Shown piece by piece: positions 34,801 to 45,217 of a stretch of DNA of 64,000 bases. The DNA is from JANXQG01 sp963780045 (GTDB lineage: Bacteria; Planctomycetota; Planctomycetia; Pirellulales; Thermoguttaceae), in NCBI GenBank assembly GCA_963780045.1, contig CAVZZZ010000001.1:124001-188000 (forward strand). The letters are read 5' to 3'. How positions within the stretch are numbered: the stretch's first letter is position 1; each line of letters opens with the position of its first letter. The notes beneath the pieces were generated by a model. It worked only from the letters and a program-made list of their open reading frames with translations, was not told the DNA's origin and did no database searches. Both the position numbers and the translations under genes were made by a program.

Positions 34801-37698
34801 GTGTCCCGAATTGCCGCTTCGCTCATTTTGCTGCTTTTTTCCGCCGCAATTCCCGGCCGATCCGCGGCGCAACCGGCCGCCACGCCGGGCCAGGCTGTCT
34901 GGAAGCAGGATTTTGAAGGTCCGGCGAACTCTTGGGTCGATGCCGGCGGCGATACGCCCTATACCATCGTCGCCCATCAGCGCGTCCGCGGCGGCGCACA
35001 CAGCGGCCAAGGGAGCGAATGGATACAGATTGCGGCCGGCGGGGCGCCCTCTGGGTCGCCTGCGGGCGGCGGAAGCCGAGTTTTCTTCGCCCACGATATC
35101 GGCCGGCCCTCGGTCATCGACGAGCTGCGGCCTACGCTGTGGGTCTTTTCAGACCGTGGCGGGTTGCAATTCCTTGGCGAGGTAACGCTTCCGCGCATGC
35201 GCGATACGCGGTCCGGCAAACCGCTGACGGCCGTTGTCGCCGGCTCAACCTATTCCACGCCGGGGCGTTGGCAGCAACTTGTCGTCGAGGATTTCCCCCG
35301 TGCGCTACTTCATCAGGTCCACATCTTGCGGAACCAGTTGTCGCCGACCCAGCAAGCTGGGTGCCCGGTCGATAGCCGCGAGGCGTACGTAAGCCGCGTC
35401 TTGCTGAACGTTTACGGCGGTTCCGGCGCGACGAACGTTTGGACCGACGACTTGGAGGTCTATGGCCACGTGCCCTCCGGTGGGGCAACGAGCGGGGAGC
35501 GGGGAGCAGGGAGCGGGGAGCAGGGAGCAGGGAGCCCGGAACCACCGCATGCTACCGGCTCCCCGCTTCCCGCGCCATCGCTTCCCGTCGCCGGACCGCC
35601 GGAGCCGTTGCGGCGCGAAGTCAAACTGGCGAACTCCGTGTTGACCGTCAACGGCTATCCGATCTATCCCCGCGCGGTGGAATACCGTGGCGAGCGGCTG
35701 GACTACTTGAAGCAGTTGGGCTTCAACACCATTTGGCTGAGGACGGTCCCTTCGCGGGAGTTCCTCTGGGCAACGCGGCAGCTTGGGCTGTGGCTTGTCT
35801 CACCGCCGCCACCCGCAAGCGGGTACCCGGCGCTTGGCGAACAGCCCGACGGCGCGGTCGGACCCGAGTTCGAGCCGGTGCTGGCCTGGGACCTGGGCCA
35901 CGGACTGACGGGCGAGACGTTGGATGCCACTCGGCGGCGGGCGGAGCAAGTGCGGCTGGCCGATGCGCGGTTCTCCCGGCCGCTGATCTGTTCCCCAAGC
36001 AACAACTTGCGGAACTACAGCCGGCACGATTGTTCCGATCTGCTGTTGATCGACCGCCGGCCGCTGGGCACGAGTCTGGAAATGGTCAACTACGGCAACT
36101 GGGTTTGCAAGCAGCCTCTCATGGCGCTGCCGGGCACTCCGCTTTGGACGACGATCCAGACCCAGGCGGGCGAAGGCTTGCGCCGGCAGCTTGCCGCGCT
36201 AGCCGCCGACACCCAGACTCTCGGAGTCGCCGGTGGGCGGGCGGTTCAGCCTCCTCCGACCGCGATGGGCTACGAGCAGATTCGCCTTTTGGTTTACACG
36301 GCCATTTCCTCCGGCAGCCGCGGACTGCTGTTCCTTTCCGATTCGTCGCTGGAGGCCCAGGACGAGCAAACCCGCCAGCGCGTCTTGGCCCTGCAATTGC
36401 TCAATCAGGAGCTTTCGGTCGTCGAGCCGGTTGTTGCCGGCGGCGCGAAAGACGACATCGCCACGGCCGAGTGGAACCAGCCACTGGTGAAGGGGGGGAT
36501 CGTCCGCGATGGCCGTGCGCGAATCGTGATGCCGATGTGGCTCGCCTCCGGCTCGCAATGCGTGGCTCCGGAGGCCGCTGCGGGCAAGCTGCTGGGCACC
36601 TTGTTCGGCGTCCCCGAACCGAGCTGCATCTTCGAAATAAACTGTGGACGCTTGGAGCCGTTGCGCCATCTCCGCCAGCCCGGCGGCATTCAAGTCACGC
36701 TGGAATACTTCGGCCTTTCGTCGCTTCTGTTCGTCGCCGAGGACCCGCTCATTATCGGCGAAATGAGCCGCCGCGCCGCTGCCGCTGGGCCGAATGTTGC
36801 CCGCGCGGAACGCTATCTGGCGGGACAGAAGCTCGACGCGATCGTCCGTGTCTACGGACAGATCGGCGGCCGAGTTCCACCCCCGGGACCGCGGGCCAGT
36901 ACTCCCGCGGCCGACTTGCAGCAGGCGCAGCAGGACCTCAAAACCTGCGACGCGCGTTTGGCTTCCAACGACTATCCGTGGGCCTCGTTCTACGTGCGCC
37001 GCGCGATGAATCCGCTGCGCAAGCTGGAGCGGGCGACGTGGGACGCGGCTATGAAAAAATGCGAGTCACCGGTGATGGTCCCCGGCTTGTCGTCGTTTGA
37101 GGCGCTGCCTTGGTACTGGGCCTTGAGCGACCGCATCGCCGCCATGCGGCCGGGCGCGAACCGCTTGCCCGGCGGCGATTTCGAGAATCTTGATTTCATG
37201 CTGAAAAGCGGCTGGCGGCATTTCAAACACCCACCGCCGGGCGTTGAGACTGCCGCCGACCTGATGGACGTTGCGCGGCACGGCGGGTTTACCGGTCTGC
37301 GCCTGACGGCCTCCTTCGACATGCCCCTACCCGCAAAGCCCCCCGCGGTAATCGAAATCCCGCCGCTGTGGATCAGCAGTCCTGCCGTGCCAGTGGAAGC
37401 CGGACAGATTGTGCGGGTTCACGGCTGGGTCAACATACCCAAAGCGATCACCGGTTCTGTGGACGGGCTGATGGTGGTCGATTCGCTTACGGGCGAAGAG
37501 ATGGCCTTGCGGCTGGACAAGACGGCCGGCTGGCGGGAATTCACGACGTATCGCGTCGTGCCGCAGTCCGGCCCGATGGCGTTGACCTTCGTCCTCACCG
37601 GTCTGGGCGAAGTACGGCTGGACGACGTGACGATCGAGGTTATGGAGCCGGGGTTCGGGGCGACGGCGCCGGCCAGCGGGCAGCCGCCAACGCGTTAA
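34801..37698 (+). CDS. Large secreted protein, planctomycete type, unknown function
   Basis: About 965 residues from GTG 34801 (MSRIAASLILLLFSAAIPGR, signal peptide). The N-terminal third looks like a carbohydrate-binding-like beta domain (FEGPANSWVDAGGDTPYTIV, FFAHDIGRPSVIDELRPTLW). A repeat-derived linker follows (35490-35590). The second part starts LTVNGYPIYPRAVEYRGERL and resembles a TIM-barrel glycoside-hydrolase-like fold (LKQLGFNTIWLRTVP), but I see no certain catalytic pair. A C-terminal jelly-roll-like domain (NLDFMLKSGWRHFKHPPPG to RLDDVTIEVM) ends it. The frame is open far upstream (to 33781), which is a shadow of the kinase gene. Confidence 0.8.
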   Translation: MSRIAASLILLLFSAAIPGRSAAQPAATPGQAVWKQDFEGPANSWVDAGGDTPYTIVAHQRVRGGAHSGQGSEWIQIAAGGAPSGSPAGGGSRVFFAHDIGRPSVIDELRPTLWVFSDRGGLQFLGEVTLPRMRDTRSGKPLTAVVAGSTYSTPGRWQQLVVEDFPRALLHQVHILRNQLSPTQQAGCPVDSREAYVSRVLLNVYGGSGATNVWTDDLEVYGHVPSGGATSGERGAGSGEQGAGSPEPPHATGSPLPAPSLPVAGPPEPLRREVKLANSVLTVNGYPIYPRAVEYRGERLDYLKQLGFNTIWLRTVPSREFLWATRQLGLWLVSPPPPASGYPALGEQPDGAVGPEFEPVLAWDLGHGLTGETLDATRRRAEQVRLADARFSRPLICSPSNNLRNYSRHDCSDLLLIDRRPLGTSLEMVNYGNWVCKQPLMALPGTPLWTTIQTQAGEGLRRQLAALAADTQTLGVAGGRAVQPPPTAMGYEQIRLLVYTAISSGSRGLLFLSDSSLEAQDEQTRQRVLALQLLNQELSVVEPVVAGGAKDDIATAEWNQPLVKGGIVRDGRARIVMPMWLASGSQCVAPEAAAGKLLGTLFGVPEPSCIFEINCGRLEPLRHLRQPGGIQVTLEYFGLSSLLFVAEDPLIIGEMSRRAAAAGPNVARAERYLAGQKLDAIVRVYGQIGGRVPPPGPRASTPAADLQQAQQDLKTCDARLASNDYPWASFYVRRAMNPLRKLERATWDAAMKKCESPVMVPGLSSFEALPWYWALSDRIAAMRPGANRLPGGDFENLDFMLKSGWRHFKHPPPGVETAADLMDVARHGGFTGLRLTASFDMPLPAKPPAVIEIPPLWISSPAVPVEAGQIVRVHGWVNIPKAITGSVDGLMVVDSLTGEEMALRLDKTAGWREFTTYRVVPQSGPMALTFVLTGLGEVRLDDVTIEVMEPGFGATAPASGQPPTR
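35490..35590. repeat. Hairpin heptad repeat element inside the secreted-protein gene
   Basis: Six copies of RGGGAGC (GGGGAGC and AGGGAGC alternating) at about 35499-35540, followed after a short loop by the C-rich counterpart GGCTCCCCGCTTCCCG. It is translated in frame as SGERGAGSGEQGAGSPEP and SPLPAPSLPVAG, forming a linker between two domains. Confidence 0.6.
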
Positions 37699-37821
37699 GT
37701 GGTACGGCGTTTTCTGAACTTTGGGTCATCCCCGCGCTAGGAGGGCATGGGGCATGCGGTTTTGGGAAGGACATCCGTCCGGTTATCGCACGGCGATCGG
37801 TCGATTCACTGGCGGGCCGAA

Positions 37822-38280
37822 TCAAGACTGGTCGTTTTCGTTGGAATGTGTCGACCGTCGCCTGTAGTTTACGGCTTCCGCGATGCCGACGATGAATGCG
37901 CCGACTACGGCAGCCGCGGAAATCAATCCGGCCATCACCGCAATCGTAACGTAAACTCCGTTTGCTGGAGCAGCGTGGCCAAGCAGGGCCGACATTACCC
38001 AGAGCAGCAGCACAAAAGTCCCCGCAATAACCGCCATCCATTTCCCACCAAGGAAGGCGCCCCGCCACACTCCGGAAACAATGGCCTGCCGCATTGACGA
38101 GTGCATGCGTTCTTCGATGGTTGTTTGCGGCTGTACAAGGAGCAGCAACCCAAAAACCGTGCATGAGATCGGGATGGCAAATGGCAGCGATACGGCGTCG
38201 AACGGTGCGAAGAGTCCCAGTACCGCGGCAAGCATCGCGGTCGCGAAAAGCAATTGGGCGATGGTGAATTGGAATCGCAT
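37822..38280 (-). CDS. Four-segment membrane protein with RFQF motif
   Basis: 152 residues from ATG 38280 (MRFQFTIAQLLFATAMLAAV), a beginning very common among small planctomycete membrane proteins. Further membrane segments: PFAIPISCTVFGLLLLV, WMAVIAGTFVLLLWVMSALLG, and VYVTIAVMAGLISAAAVVGA. The C-terminus is polar. A start four codons upstream (38292) is also possible. No function known. Confidence 0.72.
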   Translation of the reverse strand: MRFQFTIAQLLFATAMLAAVLGLFAPFDAVSLPFAIPISCTVFGLLLLVQPQTTIEERMHSSMRQAIVSGVWRGAFLGGKWMAVIAGTFVLLLWVMSALLGHAAPANGVYVTIAVMAGLISAAAVVGAFIVGIAEAVNYRRRSTHSNENDQS

Positions 38281-38313
38281 TTGACGCGGCACGCGAAGCT
38301 GCGCCGGATACGC

Positions 38314-38838
38314 TTAGTAAGAGCCGATCCTTCGCTTCTTTGTTTCGGCCGGCGGTTCCATCATCCGCCGAATGGCGTCGAAAACCACAGTGAACTTGTC
38401 GTCGTGCTTGGCCAACTTGCGCTCGACGGCATCGAGCTTGCGGGAGAGGTCCTTGTGCGTGGCAAGGATTTCACGGAGCCGTACGAAAGCCCGCATGATG
38501 GCGATGTTGACCTCGATCGCGCGGTCGCTCTTGAGAACGCTGGAGAGCATGGCGACGCCTTGCTCGGTGAAGGCATAGGGGCGATAGCGGACGCCCATCC
38601 GAGCATTTGAATTGGAGATCACAAATTGTGATCTCCAATTCGCAAGCTCCTCTCTGGACAACTGAAACATGAAATCATCAGGAAAGCGGTTGAGATTCCG
38701 TTTGACAGCCTGTACCAAAACTCGCGTTTCTACACCGTATTAGGCGGCTAAGTCTCTATCCAGCATGACCTTACAGCCGCGGATTAAGAGGATTGAATTC
38801 TCAATTCGTTCTGCTGGAATCAAAGATGTGTTGGCCAT
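38314..38838 (-). pseudogene. ORF6N domain (phage-type DNA-binding) gene with an in-frame stop
   Basis: From ATG 38838 it reads MANTSLIPAERIENSILLIR, GCKVMLDRDLAA, then TAA (38740-38742), then in the same frame YGVETRVLVQAVKRNLNRFP, DDFMFQL and FTEQGVAMLSSVLKSDRA. ORF6N proteins have DLAxLYGVxT here, so TAA replaces a Leu codon (TTA or CTA by one change). The rest is complete to the usual tail (KRRIGSY). ORF6N domains come from phage antirepressor/Kil-type proteins and occur widely in chromosomes. The gene is silenced by nonsense mutation, or the base is an error. It contains one palindrome and has three more upstream. Confidence 0.78.
38609..38641. promoter_or_regulatory. Perfect palindrome within the ORF6N gene
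   Basis: Two 16-base arms, GAATTGGAGATCACAA and its exact complement, around one base. It encodes the conserved ANWRSQFVISNS of the ORF6N protein, so the site and the protein sequence have evolved together. It shares its core GATCACAA-N-TTGTGATC with the upstream palindrome. Confidence 0.7.
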
Positions 38839-38880
38839 AAAGCACGCTATTTAAGCTTTTGATTACGCTCAAACCGAGTT

Positions 38881-39004
38881 TTCAAGATCACAATTTGTGA
38901 TCTTGAACGCTGCTCCGTCGGGCCGATTCCGGTCAATTGGAGGTCGCAAATCGCGCCCTCCAATTCTCGAACGTAATCAAGGTCGCGATTTGTGACCTCG
39001 AATT
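38881..39004. promoter_or_regulatory. Cluster of three palindromic operator-like sites upstream of ORF6N
   Basis: 38881-38907 is perfect: TTCAAGATCACAA, one base, then its complement. 38938-38967 is a looser copy (ATTGGAGGTCGCAAA ... CGCGCCCTCCAATT). 38984-39000 is a third (GGTCGCGATTTGTGACC, two mismatches). All share the core G-R-T-C-R-C-A-A-N-T-T-G-Y-G-A-Y-C with the intragenic palindrome. The array could be bound by the ORF6N product or be a small mobile-type palindrome. Confidence 0.6.
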
Positions 39005-39124
39005 CCACTATCCACCAGTTCGATTATCTCACGCCCATATCCGCTTGCCCAGCCCAAGGTGGCAGCCGATCTGCCGCGTTGTTACGATGGAAGTACCGCC
39101 CTCCGAGGGGCTTTGAGGCCGCCG

Positions 39125-40083
39125 ATGCCAGACGTTAATACCACCAGCAAACAGATCATCGTCAATGTCGAGAAGGCGATCGTCGGCAAGCGGCGGCAGA
39201 TCATCCTCACGCTCGTCGCGTGGCTCAGTGAAGGGCATATCCTGCTGGAAGACGTGCCGGGCGTGGCCAAGACCATCCTCGTCCGCGCCCTGGCCCGCAG
39301 CGTCAACGGATCGTTCAAACGCATCCAATGTACGCCCGACTTGCTGCCGACCGACGTGACGGGTGTTTCCGTTTTCAATCAGAAAAGCACGGATTTCGAG
39401 TTCCGCCCTGGCCCGATTTTCGCCCAGCTCGTGCTGGCGGACGAAGTTAACCGGGCCACGCCGCGAACGCAGGCGGCACTGCTGGAGGCGATGGCCGAGC
39501 GGCGGGTCACCGTGGACGGCGTAACGCACGAGCTGGCGCCGCCGTTTCTGGTGATGGCCACACAGAACCCGATCGATCACGAAGGCACGTTCCCGCTGCC
39601 CGAAGCCCAGCTCGACCGCTTCCTCATCCGCCTCAGCCTCGGTTATCCGAGTTTGGAAGAAGAGATCAAGATGCTGGAGATGCTCGAGCGCGGGCACCCG
39701 ATCGACAGCTTGCAGCCGGTGGTCGCAACTGCCGAACTGCTGGCCGCGCAGCGCGCGGTCCGCGAGGTCTATGTCGATGCCAAAATCCGCCGCTACCTGA
39801 CGGAGATTGTGCATCGCACGCGGCAACATGAAGACGTGGCGCTGGGCGGTAGCCCGCGGGCGTCGCTGGCCCTGTTTCGCACGTCGCAGGCCCTAGCCGC
39901 CGTCAATGGGCGGAGCTTCGTACGGCCGGACGACGTGAAGAACATGGCAGCCGCCGTGCTCACCCATCGAATCATCCTCCGGCCCGAGAGTCGCTTGCGC
40001 AAGTCACCGCCGCCACGGTGGTGACGGAAGTGCTCGACGCGGTGCCCGTGCCCGTCATGTCCGCGGAGGCGGTGCCGTCATAA
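39125..40083 (+). CDS. MoxR-family AAA+ ATPase (frameshifted near the end)
   Basis: About 319 residues. MoxR ATPases act as chaperones for VWA-type and other partners. Seen: EDVPGVAKTIL (Walker A, residues about 45-50), RIQCTPDLLPTDVTG, PGPIFAQLVLADEVNRATPR (Walker B DE), MATQNPIDHEGTFPLPEAQL (sensor 1) and SPRASLALFRTSQALA (sensor 2). Near 39999 a base is missing; RLRK-VTAATVVTEVLDAV is the true tail, ending at TAA 40081-40083. It usually sits directly beside a DUF58 gene, here 3.8 kb further on. Confidence 0.92.
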
Positions 40084-40119
40084 AATGGTTTGATGGTCAG
40101 ACGGTCTCCGCAAGCTTAA

Positions 40120-41670
40120 ATGTCCATGGCTGTTACACATTCCAGCCGCAATCCTCTCGCCTGCCCGCCGATTGCATTGACGATTGGCGGCTAAGCGACG
40201 TTATCGACTTGGAATTCTTCGTTTTTGAAGACGGGGACTTGGACCCGAACGAAGTCGAGGCCCGCGACCGGGCTATTTATGCGGCGGAAATCGCACCGCG
40301 CAACCTCGCGGGCAGATCGACGCTCGCGCAATAAAATCCGCCTTTGGTTAGAGGCGCGACGCGCGATGTTTCAACGCGCCGGCGACGACACGCCCGGTCA
40401 TCGGTTTTATCAGGCATATCATCTGCTGCTTTTCGGTTTCGGCCTGCTTGGGGTCTTCCTCGGCGCGGGCTACGCCGGCGCGCATCTGCGCTATTTCGGC
40501 GATAGGCCGATTAACGCACTTCTTTTCTTTTTGATTGTGCCCGTGCAGGTCGCAGTGCTTCTTCTCGTCGCGATGCATCGGGCCATCGCCAAGGCGCTCC
40601 GCTCGTTTGAAGGCTTCGGGGCCGTTCGGGAGTTATTCTGGTGGGCTCTGTCGGGCGTGGGACGGCTGCTCGCCACGCTTGGCCTGGCAAGCGCGGAAAA
40701 GCGGGCAGGCGTGCGGGCGGCGCTGGGAAGCATCCGCGCGAAAACGGCAATCTACGGGTCGCTTTGGCTTTGGCCGGTGCTGATTCTCGCTCAGACGCTC
40801 GTCGTTTGTTTCAACGCGGCCGTGATCGGCGCGCTGTTGCTGATGGTGGCTGTTTCCAATCGCGCGTTCGGCTGGGAATCGACGCTGCAAATAGGGCCGA
40901 ACGCCGTCCATGCCTTGGTCAAAGTCATCGCCCTTCCCTGGTCCTGGCTTCCCAACGCCCACCCAACGCTGCAGCAGGTGGAAGGCAGCCGCATTTCCCT
41001 GTACGGGCCGGGCGTCTACTCCAGCGACGCGCTGGCCTCCTGGTGGCCATTTCTGTGCTACGCGGTGTTCGTCTACGGCCTGTTGCCGCGCGCGGCGGTC
41101 TTGATTTACGCGCAAATTCGAAAGCGCCGGGCGCTCGCCGCATTGCAATTCGACCATTCGGACTGCAATGCAATAATCCGGCGCATGCAGCCCGTGGTGG
41201 AAATAGGCCCGCGCGGACCTGAGCCGCCGCAGCCATCGTCGCTTCCCGGCACGCCTGCGCCACCCGCGGAGATCGCGACGAAGTGCTTGGCGATCCTCGC
41301 GCGGGACGCCAATTCCTCCGAGGACGACCTGGCAGACGCGCTTCGGCGTCTTGGTCTTGCGGCTTGGAGGAGCACAAGCGCCGATGTTTACCTTGCCGAA
41401 ACTAATCGGGACTTGTTTACCGACGTAAAAACCCTCGATTGGCAAGGCGCACAACCTTGTCTGGTGCTTGCGATGGACGCCGCGTGGACGCCGGACGAGG
41501 CGATCATGGTCTTTCTCAAAGAGCTTCGACGCGCGGCTGGCCCGAAGTCGTCAATTATTGTTCTGCTTTTGCCAAGCAGCCAATCCAAGAAAGACTACTC
41601 GACGGTTTGGAAGTCGAAGATGGCGGCCCTGGCTGATCCCTACCTGCGTTTGGAATCCGGCACGCGATGA
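40120..41670 (+). CDS. DUF2868 membrane protein (frameshifted; start uncertain)
   Basis: The family beginning is in one frame, DDWRLSDVIDLEFFVFEDGD then ARDRAIYAAEIAP (about 40180-40310). After a break near 40325 a second frame continues IRLWLEARRAMF, YQAYHLLLFGFGLLGVFLGA and on to 41670. Four or so membrane segments are visible (ALLFFLIVPVQVAVLLLVAM, LWPVLILAQTLVVCFNAAVI). The C-terminal part is a soluble domain. No good start codon is evident in the first frame; ATG 40120 is a guess. The stop overlaps the next ATG (41667), so it is coupled to the DUF3482 GTPase, its usual partner. Confidence 0.78.
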
Positions 41671-43126
41671 GTGAAATCCCCGCAATCGCCTTTGTCGGCC
41701 ACGTGAACCCCGGCAAGACTTCCGCTATCGCCACGCTGCTGGAGGAGGAAGGCCTGCTTATCGGCCCATACCCCGGCACCACGACGAAGTGCCAACGTTT
41801 CGAACTCAAGGGCCCCGACGGCAAGACCCTGATTGTTTTTTACGACACGCCTGGCTTTCAGAATGCGCCTAGTGCCTTGGCGCGGCTACAGGAGCTGGCC
41901 GCGACAAGGTCGTCGGCGCTGGATGTCTTCCGAGGTTTCGTTGCCGCGTTCGCCCGCGAGCCGCAATACGAGAACGAATGCGAGCTGTTCGCACCGATCG
42001 TCGACGGCGCTGGGATCGTCTACGTCGTCGATGCGGCCGAACCGCTCCGCCCCGTCAATGAGGCGGAAATGAAGGTCCTTCAAATGGCGTGTCGACCGAC
42101 GCTGGCGCTGATAAACTGGACCGACGAGCCGGTCCACAGGGAGCAATGGGAGAAGACGCTGCGCCTACATTTTGGCGACGTGTGGGAGTTCAACGCCCAC
42201 GAGGCAACCCTGGCCGAACGCCTCGACTTGATAAAAAAGCTGCCGGTGCGGCAGCCGTTGTTTCCTGTCTTGCAGAAGGCCGCGGCGGTCCTTGAGGAGA
42301 ATTGGAAGCAGCGCAACAGCCATTCTGCAGCAGCGATCAGCGAAATGGTGGTTGAGTGCCTTGGGCACGTTGAGACGATGTCGGCGAGCGAGCGCGACGA
42401 AAAGGCCGAGCAGGACCTCGTCCAGCGGTACAAGGACGCCGTCCGCGAAACGGAAAGAGCGGCGCATCGTCAAATCCTCCGCATCTTCAAGCACGGCAAG
42501 CCCGAAGTCGTTAGCGCACAGTTCGAAGGCCAATGGGACCTGTTCGCGGAAGACACCTGGACGCTTTTGGGCTTAAGGCCCAAGCAATTAGCGGTTCTCG
42601 GCGCGGCCGGGGCGCCGCCGCTGGCGCGGGTGTCGAGGTCGTGCTCCTAGGTCATGGGCTCGGGATTCCCACAGCGATCGGGGCCATTGTCGGCGGCGCG
42701 GGCGGTTGGATGGCAGCGCGCCACGGAGGGAACGTTCTGGTCAACCTCCAGACGCCGTTTCCGGATTGGGCACGCCGCTTGAGCGGCTGGCGCACGTTGG
42801 GCGACAAGAAGCTGACGGTCGGCCCGAACAAGAACCCGAACTTCCCTTTTGTGCTGCTCGACCGCGCCCTGGCGGTTTATCTATTTGCGATCCGCCGCGC
42901 CCATGCGCGACAAGACCAAGCGGCGCTTGACCTCGAGCAATGGCTCGACGCCGACGATGTAAAGAAGCACCTCACTTCGCAGTGGGACAAGCTCTCTCGC
43001 GACAAGTGCGACAAGGTGTTTTCCGCGGCGCGTGGAAATAGGGTCGACGCCGAGGGTCGCGAAGTCTTGGCCAAGGTAATTGCCGAGAAGCTGGCCGCCG
43101 CCGGCCGCGAGCGGACTAAGACGTGA
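41667..43126 (+). CDS. DUF3482 GTPase (frameshifted)
   Basis: About 486 residues. The GTPase motifs are FVGHVNPGKTSAIATL (G1), PGTTTKCQRF (G2), VFYDTPGF (G3) and ALINWTDE (a changed G4; NKxD is expected). A helical region with SASERDEKAEQDLVQRYKDA follows. A base is lost near 42610 and the sequence resumes with the hydrophobic GHGLGIPTAIGAIVGGAGGW and the DUF3482 C-terminus (PNKNPNFPFVLLDRALAVYL). With DUF2868 it forms a conserved pair of unknown role at the membrane. Confidence 0.85.
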
Positions 43127-43324
43127 GGGTCCGCGTTTAAGCAACAAAGGTATTGTCGCACGTCGCGGGCCAAAGGGGGACATCGCTCGTTTCGCGCCGT
43201 TTTCCAAGCCGTAATTCGTGACGTTCCCTTGTTCGGAGCAGTCCTGCGCCCGCGGCAGAATCATCGACGCAAAGCAACATGCGCTTCCCCGGCCCGAACT
43301 ACCTGATCGAGCATTTCCGGGTAA

Positions 43325-43789
43325 CTAATGAATATCCGTGCTTCGCCTGGGACGGTAAGAGCGTCTTCGAGAATCCCAAGTTCGCGCGACGGATCGGCGC
43401 CGCAGAAGACTCGCGATCCGTTTGCCGAATTCAGTCAACGGCTTTCGCAGGCGCAGCTTGCCCAGCCGGCGGAGGATGTCGCCCCGGCAGACGAAGATAT
43501 ACGGAAGGATGCAGCAAGCGTCGCTATCATCGTGAATTGTGATTGCGGCGAGAAAGCCCCGGCTGCTTTTCGCCGCGGCGCAAACTTCCGCCAAGTACTC
43601 CAACGCCATATCGAGAAGAAACGAGTCGGCGGAGCTTCCGCGGCGCAGAAACGGTTCGATTTGCTCGTAGCGCGAATAGAGCGGTATCTCGTCAAATAAG
43701 CCAGCCTTCAGCCATCGCCGTGGGTTGTCCAATCCCTCGGGCGTTAGGACGAGACGGCGAAAATCCTCAAAGGTGTTTGCAACAATCAT
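43325..43789 (-). CDS. Hypothetical protein (154 aa)
   Basis: MIVANTFEDFRRLVLTPEGL then WLKAGLFDEIPLYSRYEQI, SADSFLLDMALEYLAEVCAA and DACCILPYIFVCRGDILRRL are protein-like. The last 40 residues are Arg/Ser-rich and may be read in the wrong frame. No family recognised. The gene stands alone and opposite to its neighbours. Confidence 0.45.
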   Translation of the reverse strand: MIVANTFEDFRRLVLTPEGLDNPRRWLKAGLFDEIPLYSRYEQIEPFLRRGSSADSFLLDMALEYLAEVCAAAKSSRGFLAAITIHDDSDACCILPYIFVCRGDILRRLGKLRLRKPLTEFGKRIASLLRRRSVARTWDSRRRSYRPRRSTDIH

Positions 43790-43894
43790 CGCAAATTCTA
43801 CATAGGTGAACGCGCAGTAGCAATAGAATCAAGCAATCAAGCAGTATGTCGCGCCGGGTGCTATCATGAAGAGGCTTTTTTAGGGTAGTCCGCC

Positions 43895-45217
43895 ATGAGA
43901 TGGTTCCTCGCCGTCGTATTGCTGTTGGCAGTTGCCGTCACGTTCCAATTGGGACTGCTGGCCTACGCCATGTACGCCCTGCTGCTGACCATGCTCGTCA
44001 GCCGCTGGCTCAGTCGAAACTGGGCCGAGAGTCTGATTGCCGAGCGAGAGTGCAACCGCGCGGCGGTGAACGTCGGCGACAAGGTGGCGATCGTAGTGAC
44101 CGTGCGCAATCGCGGGCTGCTGCCGGTCGCCTGGGCGCTGGTGGAAGACCTTCTGCCTCGCGCGGCGACGTTCATCCAGCCGCCTTCGCTCAGCCTGCTG
44201 GGCAGCCGGCTGCAATTGTTTTCTTTCCGGCCGGGCGGAAAGGCCACGCTCTATTACCAGTTGCAGTGCAACCGCCGCGGCTACCATCAGATCGGGCCGC
44301 TGATGGTTGAAACGGGTGACCTCTTCGGCCTCCACCGCCGCTACCGCACGTTGACCGCCCCGCACTTCCTCATCGTCTACCCGGAGATCGCGCCCTTGGA
44401 AGGCTACGACCTGGCGACGAGGATGCCGCTGGGCGAGATTCGCATGGCGCACCGCCTCTTCGAGGACCCGACCCGCATCGCCGGCGTGCGGGCCTACCAG
44501 CAGGGCGATCCGCTCAATCGCGTCCAGTGGCGAGCCACCGCCCGCACGGGTCTGCTGCACAGCAAGATTTACGAGCCGTCGACCGTCGCAGGCGCGACGC
44601 TGCTCTTGGATTTCCACCAGGCCGATTACGCGCCGAACCACGAGCCGTTTCGGTCGGAATTGGCTGTCATGGCGGCGGCCTCGATCGCCCACGCCGTTTT
44701 TGAAATGGGGCAGCAAATCGGCCTGGTCACCAACGGGCGCGACGCCGCCGACCGCATCCGGCAGGAAGGCTGGGCGGGCGAGCTGCGCACGCGCACAGCC
44801 GCCCGCAGCGCGGCGGCGATGCGCGAGCACAGCGACCGCTTGCAGCCGCAAGTGGTCCCCACACGGCGCGGCGAGGAGCAATTGCTGCGAATCCTCGAAG
44901 CGCTGGCCCGCGTGGAATTGACCGACGGCCTGAGCTTTCGCCAACTAGTCGCGGAAACTGCCTGCCGGTTGCCGCACGACGCTACTGTGATCGCGATCCT
45001 GCCGGTTCTGACCGCGGAAATTGCGACGGCCCTGGGCGGCCTGCGCAAGCGCGGCATGAGCGTCACCGCCGTGCTCAACGTCTACGACGAGGACGATTTC
45101 GTCCACGACGCCGCGCGGCTGCTGGCCGTAGGGATACCCTCGTTCTACCTGCGGGACCGCGACTCCATCGTCACCGTCTGCCGAGAATTCAGGATGGGAC
45201 ATGGCCACACGGTATGA
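43895..45217 (+). CDS. DUF58 domain protein
   Basis: 440 residues. Two N-terminal membrane segments (FLAVVLLLAVAVTFQLGLLA, YAMYALLLTMLV) are followed by the beta domain VGDKVAIVVTVRNRGLLPVA, then DLFGLHRRY, and the DUF58 signature VRAYQQGDPLNRVQWRATAR, then a VWA-like part (ATLLLDFHQADY). DUF58 proteins work with MoxR ATPases. The end overlaps the DUF4129 gene by 17 bases. Confidence 0.92.
   Translation: MRWFLAVVLLLAVAVTFQLGLLAYAMYALLLTMLVSRWLSRNWAESLIAERECNRAAVNVGDKVAIVVTVRNRGLLPVAWALVEDLLPRAATFIQPPSLSLLGSRLQLFSFRPGGKATLYYQLQCNRRGYHQIGPLMVETGDLFGLHRRYRTLTAPHFLIVYPEIAPLEGYDLATRMPLGEIRMAHRLFEDPTRIAGVRAYQQGDPLNRVQWRATARTGLLHSKIYEPSTVAGATLLLDFHQADYAPNHEPFRSELAVMAAASIAHAVFEMGQQIGLVTNGRDAADRIRQEGWAGELRTRTAARSAAAMREHSDRLQPQVVPTRRGEEQLLRILEALARVELTDGLSFRQLVAETACRLPHDATVIAILPVLTAEIATALGGLRKRGMSVTAVLNVYDEDDFVHDAARLLAVGIPSFYLRDRDSIVTVCREFRMGHGHTV

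Noticed and set aside
35490..35545. Tandem G-rich units as a CRISPR array
   Set aside because: Units are only 7 bases with no spacers and lie within a reading frame. No cas genes are present.
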